Of a stretch of 19,173 nucleotides of DNA, positions 14,910 to 19,173 are shown piece by piece. The position numbers and the translations under genes were made by a program. The notes under the pieces were generated by a model. It saw nothing but the letters and a program-made list of their open reading frames with translations, made no database searches and was not told the origin of the DNA. The stretch spans positions 1-19,173 of the forward strand of contig JAEZGB010000141.1 of the NCBI GenBank assembly GCA_023437485.1, written 5' to 3'. Every line of letters begins with the position of its first letter. Position 1 is the stretch's first letter. Origin of the DNA: Bacteroidota bacterium (GTDB taxonomy: Bacteria > Bacteroidota > Bacteroidia > Flavobacteriales > Flavobacteriaceae).

Positions 14910-15785
14910 TTAATATAGATCGTCAGTTCGAAGGTTCAAAAACCGCTGCGTCGCGATAAAAGTTGAAATCCAGGAAATTAATATGCCGGCCAGCACCACA
15001 CCCAGCAACACGGCACCCACCATTAGCTGGTCTTCAATGATACCCAGGTTGGGGTAATTTGTTTCCACGTAAAAAAGCACCGCAATAAGCGCGATCACGG
15101 CCAGTACCGCTCCAATGATTCCCAGGGTGATGCTTCGCCAGATAAAAGGTTTGCGGATAAAGGATTTTGTCGCGCCTACCATCTGCATGGTCTTGATAAT
15201 GAATCGGTTGGAGTGAATGGACAGCCTCATCGAACTGTTAATCAGCAACACGGCCACCAGGGCCAGGAATCCGCTCACGATCAAAATCCACATTGAAATC
15301 TTCTCGATATTTTCATTCACCAGCGTTACCAATTGTTTGTCGTAAACAATATCCGAAACCATTTCATTGCGCTTTAGCCTGCGCTCAATCTTGGCAATCG
15401 AATCATTTACCACATAATCGGCCTTGAGATAAATGTCATACGAATTCTGCAGGGGGTTCACGCCAAGGAATTCCATGAAATCCTCGCCAATGACCTTCTT
15501 GTGTTCGGCCGCCGCCTCCTCCTTGGGCACATACCGGTAACTCTTGGCAAACCTGGCTGTCTTGAGCTCCTCGCCAAAAGCGGCAAGCGCGCTGTCCTGG
15601 GCGTCGTTCTTAAAAAATACCGTCATCGCGATTTCTTCCTTGAAATCGTCCGAAAGCTTTTTGGAATTAATGACAAAAAGTCCCAGGATGCCCAACAGGA
15701 AAAGCACCAAAAAGATGCTCAGCACAACCGAGAAGTAGGATGAAATGAGGCGCCGTTTCTGGAACCGCTCGAATTTTGAGATCAT
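14910..15785 (-). CDS. ftsX: Cell-division protein FtsX
   Basis: A 291-residue ABC-permease-like membrane protein. The N-terminus FERFQKRRLISSYFSVV leads into TM1 (about 17-40). An extracytoplasmic domain follows (about 41-170, including AMTVFFKNDAQDSAL and a conserved-looking SYRYVPKEEAAAEHKK). Three more membrane segments surround the cytosolic loop SNRFIIKTMQMVGATKSFIRKPF, the coupling motif of FtsX. It works with the ATPase FtsE, whose gene is not in this window, to regulate wall hydrolases at the septum. I chose the ATG at 15785. An ATG at 15857 would add 24 residues, and the frame is open to 15983, but that part lies over the leuS promoter and does not look like FtsX. First gene of the operon; I see only a weak -7-like TATTTTTA upstream. 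Confidence 0.93.
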   Translation of the reverse strand: MISKFERFQKRRLISSYFSVVLSIFLVLFLLGILGLFVINSKKLSDDFKEEIAMTVFFKNDAQDSALAAFGEELKTARFAKSYRYVPKEEAAAEHKKVIGEDFMEFLGVNPLQNSYDIYLKADYVVNDSIAKIERRLKRNEMVSDIVYDKQLVTLVNENIEKISMWILIVSGFLALVAVLLINSSMRLSIHSNRFIIKTMQMVGATKSFIRKPFIWRSITLGIIGAVLAVIALIAVLFYVETNYPNLGIIEDQLMVGAVLLGVVLAGILISWISTFIATQRFLNLRTDDLY

Positions 15786-15849
15786 ACGCGGGTTTTTCGC
15801 CGTAAAAATAATAAACAAAATCGGGTTTTGGAGTTTGTACTTCCAAAGT

Positions 15850-15880
15850 TTTGACATTGCGGCAACAAGGCGTAAATTTG
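15850..15880 (+). promoter_or_regulatory. Promoter of leuS (TTTG, 19-base spacer, TAAATTTG)
   Basis: TTTG at 15850-15853 and TAAATTTG at 15873-15880 are separated by 19 bases, an exact match to the Bacteroidota consensus. Transcription should begin near 15887, giving a leader of about 155 bases before the leuS ATG. The leader contains repeat copy B. It is the best promoter match in the window. Confidence 0.8.
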
Positions 15881-15917
15881 CGTCCGTTCCGGGGTTTGGA
15901 GCACGGGCAGCCGTTAT

Positions 15918-16010
15918 TTTAGGGGCTTTCCACCCGCTGTACGCTGTGTCTTTTTCGCGCCCGCGCCCAGGCGGCGCCCGCAAAAAAGTACGCCGCTGCC
16001 ATCGGGGCTA
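15918..16010 (+). repeat. Dispersed hairpin repeat, copy B (leuS leader)
   Basis: This 93-base element begins TTTAGGGGCTTTC, then CCCGCTGTACGCTGTGTC, T5, a 26-base GC-rich loop region, A6, GTACGCCGCTGCCATCGGGG and CTA. It matches copy A at 10832-10911 (opposite strand) along both arms. The loop is longer and unrelated in sequence. GTAT/ATGC of copy A is GTGT/ACGC here, a compensatory A-T to G-C change in the stem. It lies wholly inside the predicted leuS transcript leader. Confidence 0.85.
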
Positions 16011-16042
16011 TTTTTCATGATCCCGTTTTTAACAAGCCAACC

Positions 16043-18883
16043 ATGAAATACAATCCACAGGAAATCGAGGCGCGCTGGCAACAGTATTGGGCCCAGAATC
16101 AAACCTTTGCCGCAACCAACCACTCTGATAAACCAAAATATTACGTGCTGGATATGTTTCCTTACCCTTCGGGAGCAGGATTGCATGTTGGGCATCCGCT
16201 GGGGTACATCGCCAGTGACATCGTGGCAAGGTTCAAAAGGCACCAGGGGTTCAATGTGCTGCATCCGCAGGGTTATGATTCGTTTGGCCTGCCCGCCGAA
16301 CAGTACGCCATTCAAACCGGCCAGCATCCGGAAAAGACCACTCGTGAAAACATCGCCCGTTACCGTGAACAACTCGACCGAATCGGTTTTTCATTTGACT
16401 GGAGCCGCGAGGTCCGCACCAGCGATCCGCAATATTACAAATGGACGCAGTGGATTTTTATCCAGCTCTTCAATTCCTGGTATGACCGCGATGCCAATGC
16501 CGCGCGCAGCATCTGCACCCTGATCCAGCACTTCGAACAATTCGGAACTAGCAAGCTCAATGCGGTTTGCGACGATGCGGCTGTTTCATTCACAAGCCAG
16601 CAATGGAACGAATTTTCGGCAGAACAACAGGAACGCATCCTTTTGCACTATCGCCTTACATATTTAGCCGAAACCGAGGTCAACTGGTGCGCCGCTTTGG
16701 GAACCGTTTTGGCCAACGACGAGATTGTTAACGGCGTCTCTGAACGCGGCGGATTCCCGGTCGTTCGCAAGAAAATGAAGCAGTGGAGCATGCGCATCTC
16801 GGCTTATGCCGACAGGCTGCTCAATGACCTGAACGCCATCGACTGGCCCGAATCGCTCAAGGAAGCCCAGCGCAACTGGATCGGAAAATCAGTAGGGGCA
16901 TCGGTGAAATTTCAGGTGGTCGGTCTTGAAGCCGATACAATCGTGGATCCTGAAGACCCCGTTATCGAGGTTTTTACCACCAGGCCCGATACCATATTCG
17001 GAGTCACATTTCTGACCCTGGCACCCGAACATCCGCTTGTACTTCAGATTGTCCAGGAAGAACAAAGGGAGCAGGTACTTGAATATATTGAGTCGGCATC
17101 CCGCCGCTCTGAACGAGAGCGCATGGCCGATGTCAAGCACATTTCAGGTGTTTTTACCGGCGCATACGCAACGCATCCCTTTACGCAATTGCCCATTCCC
17201 ATCTGGATTGGCGACTACGTACTGGCGGGTTATGGCACCGGCGCGGTCATGGCCGTTCCCTGCGGCGACCAACGGGATCACGATTTCGCGAAACACTTCA
17301 ACATCGAGATCGAAAACATCTTTGAAGGCGTCGACGTAACCGATGAAGCCTTCACGTTAAAGGAAAATTTCACGCTCCAAAACTCGGATTTCCTCAATGG
17401 AATGGGATATAAAGAGGCAACGGCAAAGGTCATTTCGGAACTTGAGGAAATAGAGAAAGGCCGCGGCAAAACCAATTTCAGGCTGCGCGATGCGGTATTT
17501 TCACGACAGCGGTACTGGGGCGAACCGTTCCCGGTTTATTATGTGAACGGGCTTCCCAAAATGATCGATGAACAATACTTGCCACTCCAATTGCCATCGG
17601 TTGAAAAATATTTGCCAACTCCGGACGGGCAGCCGCCGCTTGGAAATTCGTCGCAGTGGGCGTGGTCAACCATAGAAAACAAGGTTGTTTCAAATGATTT
17701 GATCAACGGCGAAACCGTCATTCCGCTGGAACTCAACACTATGCCGGGTTGGGCGGGAAGTTCCTGGTACTGGCTTCGGTACATGGATCCGCACAATGAC
17801 TCAAAATTTGTTTCGCCCGAGGCTGAAGCATACTGGCAAAATGTAGATCTCTACATCGGCGGAAGCGAGCATGCAACCGGCCATTTGCTATATTCGCGAT
17901 TCTGGAACAAATTTCTCTTTGACCGCGGGCTTGTCCATTTTGACGAGCCTTTTAAAAAACTCATCAACCAGGGAATGATACTGGGAATGAGCGCTTTTGC
18001 AATGCGCATCGAAGGCACAAATAGATTCGTGTCAAAAAACGCAGTGGGCAATCATAAAGTGCAACCCATCCACGTCGATGTATCGCTGGTCAACGCATCT
18101 GACGAACTCGATATCGAGAAATTCAAATCCTGGCGGCCTGATTTCGCCAATGCCGAATTTGAACTTGACAACGGCAAATTCCAGGTGACGCGCGAGGTCG
18201 AGAAAATGTCGAAATCCAAATACAACGTAGTCAACCCGGACGACATTTGCAATGAATTCGGCGCCGACACACTCAGGCTTTATGAGATGTTCCTGGGGCC
18301 GCTTGAGCAGGCCAAGCCGTGGAATACCGCCGGAATAACGGGCGTATTTGGCTTTCTCAAAAAACTCTGGAAGTTGTATTTTGATGACCACGGACTGATC
18401 GTGACTTCAAATCCCGCCTCGGCTGAAGCATTGAAATCGCTTCACAAAACCATCAAAAAGGTTCACGACGATATCGAGAATTTCTCGTTCAACACCTCGG
18501 TGAGCCAGTTCATGATTTGTGTCAACGAACTCACGGCCGCCAAGTGCCACGAGCGAAGTGTCCTGGAGCCGCTGGCCATTCTGATTTCGCCTTACGCGCC
18601 GCATATCGCGGAGGAGCTTTGGCACAGGCTGGGCCACGAGGGCAGCATCAGCGAGGTGCCATTCCCTAAGTTCAACCCCGAATATTTGGTTGAAAGCACC
18701 AAAGAATATCCGGTGTCGTTCAACGGCAAGACCAAATTTATGCTGGAACTGCCTATGGATTTGAGCAAGGAGGAGATCGAGAAGGTGGTGCTGGCCGATG
18801 AAAGGACGGTGAAGCAGATGGACGGACGCACGCCGAATAAAGTGATTGTCGTTCCGGGCAAGATTATCAATATAGTAGGATAA
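16043..18883 (+). CDS. leuS: Leucyl-tRNA synthetase
   Basis: A 946-residue class Ia synthetase that charges tRNA-Leu. The HIGH motif is H48-VGH-51 in GAGLHVGHPLGY and the KMSKS motif is exact at residues 721-725 in EVEKMSKSKYNVVNPDD. The CP1 editing domain shows VFTTRPDTIFGVTFLTLAPEHP and GTGAVMAVPCGDQRDHDFA. NTMPGWAGSSWYWLRYMDP and GGSEHATGHLLYSRFW lead into the second half of the catalytic core, and the C-terminal anticodon-binding region ends NKVIVVPGKIINIVG. It is longer than E. coli LeuS (860). There is an extra insertion of about 60-70 residues after WIFIQLFNSWYD. The zinc-knuckle cysteines expected after VNWC are replaced (NGVSERGGFPVVRK). Start ATG at 16043; no Shine-Dalgarno. Confidence 0.97.
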   Translation: MKYNPQEIEARWQQYWAQNQTFAATNHSDKPKYYVLDMFPYPSGAGLHVGHPLGYIASDIVARFKRHQGFNVLHPQGYDSFGLPAEQYAIQTGQHPEKTTRENIARYREQLDRIGFSFDWSREVRTSDPQYYKWTQWIFIQLFNSWYDRDANAARSICTLIQHFEQFGTSKLNAVCDDAAVSFTSQQWNEFSAEQQERILLHYRLTYLAETEVNWCAALGTVLANDEIVNGVSERGGFPVVRKKMKQWSMRISAYADRLLNDLNAIDWPESLKEAQRNWIGKSVGASVKFQVVGLEADTIVDPEDPVIEVFTTRPDTIFGVTFLTLAPEHPLVLQIVQEEQREQVLEYIESASRRSERERMADVKHISGVFTGAYATHPFTQLPIPIWIGDYVLAGYGTGAVMAVPCGDQRDHDFAKHFNIEIENIFEGVDVTDEAFTLKENFTLQNSDFLNGMGYKEATAKVISELEEIEKGRGKTNFRLRDAVFSRQRYWGEPFPVYYVNGLPKMIDEQYLPLQLPSVEKYLPTPDGQPPLGNSSQWAWSTIENKVVSNDLINGETVIPLELNTMPGWAGSSWYWLRYMDPHNDSKFVSPEAEAYWQNVDLYIGGSEHATGHLLYSRFWNKFLFDRGLVHFDEPFKKLINQGMILGMSAFAMRIEGTNRFVSKNAVGNHKVQPIHVDVSLVNASDELDIEKFKSWRPDFANAEFELDNGKFQVTREVEKMSKSKYNVVNPDDICNEFGADTLRLYEMFLGPLEQAKPWNTAGITGVFGFLKKLWKLYFDDHGLIVTSNPASAEALKSLHKTIKKVHDDIENFSFNTSVSQFMICVNELTAAKCHERSVLEPLAILISPYAPHIAEELWHRLGHEGSISEVPFPKFNPEYLVESTKEYPVSFNGKTKFMLELPMDLSKEEIEKVVLADERTVKQMDGRTPNKVIVVPGKIINIVG

Positions 18884-18903
18884 ATCGGTAAAAATCTAGT
18901 CTC

Positions 18904-18926
18904 AAAAAACCACCTCAAAGGTTTTA
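18904..18926 (+). repeat. Half copy of the CCTCAAAGG palindrome, possible weak leuS terminator
   Basis: ACCTCAAAGGTTTTA at 18912-18926 is identical to 15 bases of the palindrome at 12982-13014. Here the other half is missing, but AAAACC (18906-18911) can pair with GGTTTT (18920-18925) around an 8-base loop, 23 bases after the leuS stop codon. The T-run is short, so a terminator role is weak. Confidence 0.5.
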
Positions 18927-18958
18927 TTGCGCAAGGCTCCATACAGTTCTGCATAAAA

Positions 18959-18997
18959 CGAAGCTAAAGCTTCGGTACCTGACAGCCGCTGGCTGTC
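18959..18997. repeat. Two adjacent short perfect inverted repeats
   Basis: CGAAGCT, AA, AGCTTCG (18959-18974) is followed after six bases by GACAGCC, GCT, GGCTGTC (18981-18997). Neither is followed by a T-tract. They lie in the 193-base gap between leuS and the last gene; no ORF in this gap looks real. Confidence 0.6.
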
Positions 18998-19034
18998 CTC
19001 CTCTCATTTCAAATGGGAAAACCGCATTTAACAT

Positions 19035-19062
19035 AAAAAGGGGACAATTGTCCCCTTTTTTT
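19035..19062. terminator. Bidirectional rho-independent terminator
   Basis: AAAAAGGGGACAA followed by TTGTCCCCTTTTT is a perfect 26-bp palindrome, with two more T on the plus strand. The GGGGAC/GTCCCC stem has an AATT loop, with A-tracts and T-tracts on the two sides, so it can stop transcription from leuS (+) and from the convergent gene (-), whose stop codon is at 19077-19079. Confidence 0.92.
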
Positions 19063-19076
19063 CTATTATCGATTAC

Positions 19077-19173
19077 TTATTTCGCCCCCTTGCTCTTCAA
19101 TTTCTTATACTCCCTGATCAGCGTCTTCAACTCCCGGTTCGATCCCGCATCCACATCCTTGTCACTCAAGAAA
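19077..19173 (-). CDS. C-terminal end of an unidentified protein (partial)
   Basis: An open minus-strand frame enters from the right edge of the window and ends at TAA (19079-19077). It encodes 31 residues, with ELKTLIREYKKLKSKGAK at the C-terminus. This end is basic and probably helical. Base use resembles the neighbouring genes, and a terminator follows immediately. Together these support a real gene end. There is too little sequence to assign a family. Confidence 0.65.
   Translation of the reverse strand, partial: FLSDKDVDAGSNRELKTLIREYKKLKSKGAK

Noticed and set aside
15786..15983. Upstream open frame fused to FtsX
   Set aside because: It runs through the leuS promoter and the dispersed repeat and has no similarity to FtsX; MISKFERFQKRR is the usual FtsX beginning.
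15887..16042. T-box riboswitch in the leuS leader
   Set aside because: No T-box consensus (TGGNACCGCG-type) or specifier-loop arrangement is visible, and T-boxes are not expected in Bacteroidota. The structure there is explained by the dispersed repeat.

Overview
The window is chromosomal DNA from a member of the Bacteroidota, most likely Flavobacteriaceae, with a fairly high GC content for that family. The evidence is in the sequence. Several genes are preceded by the flavobacterial -7 element TAnnTTTG rather than a sigma70-type box, and two of these also have a TTG-type -33 element at normal spacing. Start codons mostly lack a Shine-Dalgarno sequence. A DUF5686 outer-membrane protein, a DUF3098 protein and the gene order ftsX-DUF3098-uppP-truB divergent from leuS also fit. 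The content is mostly core metabolism, translation and envelope maintenance. I see no CRISPR array, prophage, insertion sequence, tRNA or rRNA.

Layout. 1-1.2 kb: a stand-alone HD-domain (p)ppGpp hydrolase-like gene (+) and a small lipoprotein gene (-), with short GTCAG-type repeats between them. 1.2-5.3 kb: asnS (-) with a clear terminator, and a large MMPL/RND-type exporter (-). The spacer between these two holds AT-rich repeats in inverted orientation. 5.3-7.9 kb: a two-gene (+) operon of a CPA2-type cation:proton antiporter with a cytosolic USP-like tail and an overlapping SMR (SugE/Gdx-like) exporter. 7.9-11.6 kb: pyrH, frr and a DUF5686 outer-membrane protein, all on the minus strand, with a dispersed hairpin repeat between pyrH and frr and a terminator between frr and DUF5686. 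11.7-12.9 kb: a single-cysteine thioredoxin-fold protein (+) converging on a frameshifted small outer-membrane protein gene (-). 13.1-15.8 kb: the minus-strand operon ftsX, DUF3098, uppP, truB. 15.85-18.9 kb: leuS (+), with the best promoter in the window and a long leader that contains a second copy of the hairpin repeat. 19.08-19.17 kb: the C-terminal end of an unidentified minus-strand gene, separated from leuS by a bidirectional terminator.

How the genes work together. pyrH (UMP phosphorylation) and frr (ribosome recycling) form the usual nucleotide/translation pair. asnS and leuS supply charged tRNAs. uppP recycles the lipid carrier for peptidoglycan and ftsX acts in cell-wall remodelling at division. 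The antiporter/SMR pair and the MMPL exporter are inner-membrane transport functions. The HD hydrolase probably removes (p)ppGpp.

No clearly new multi-gene system was found. The most interesting signal is non-coding: a dispersed, imperfectly palindromic repeat of about 80-93 bp in two copies (after pyrH and in the leuS leader). Its arms are conserved, one base pair has changed in a compensatory way, and the loop is variable. A second repeat type is a 33-bp near-perfect palindrome, with a 15-bp half copy behind leuS.
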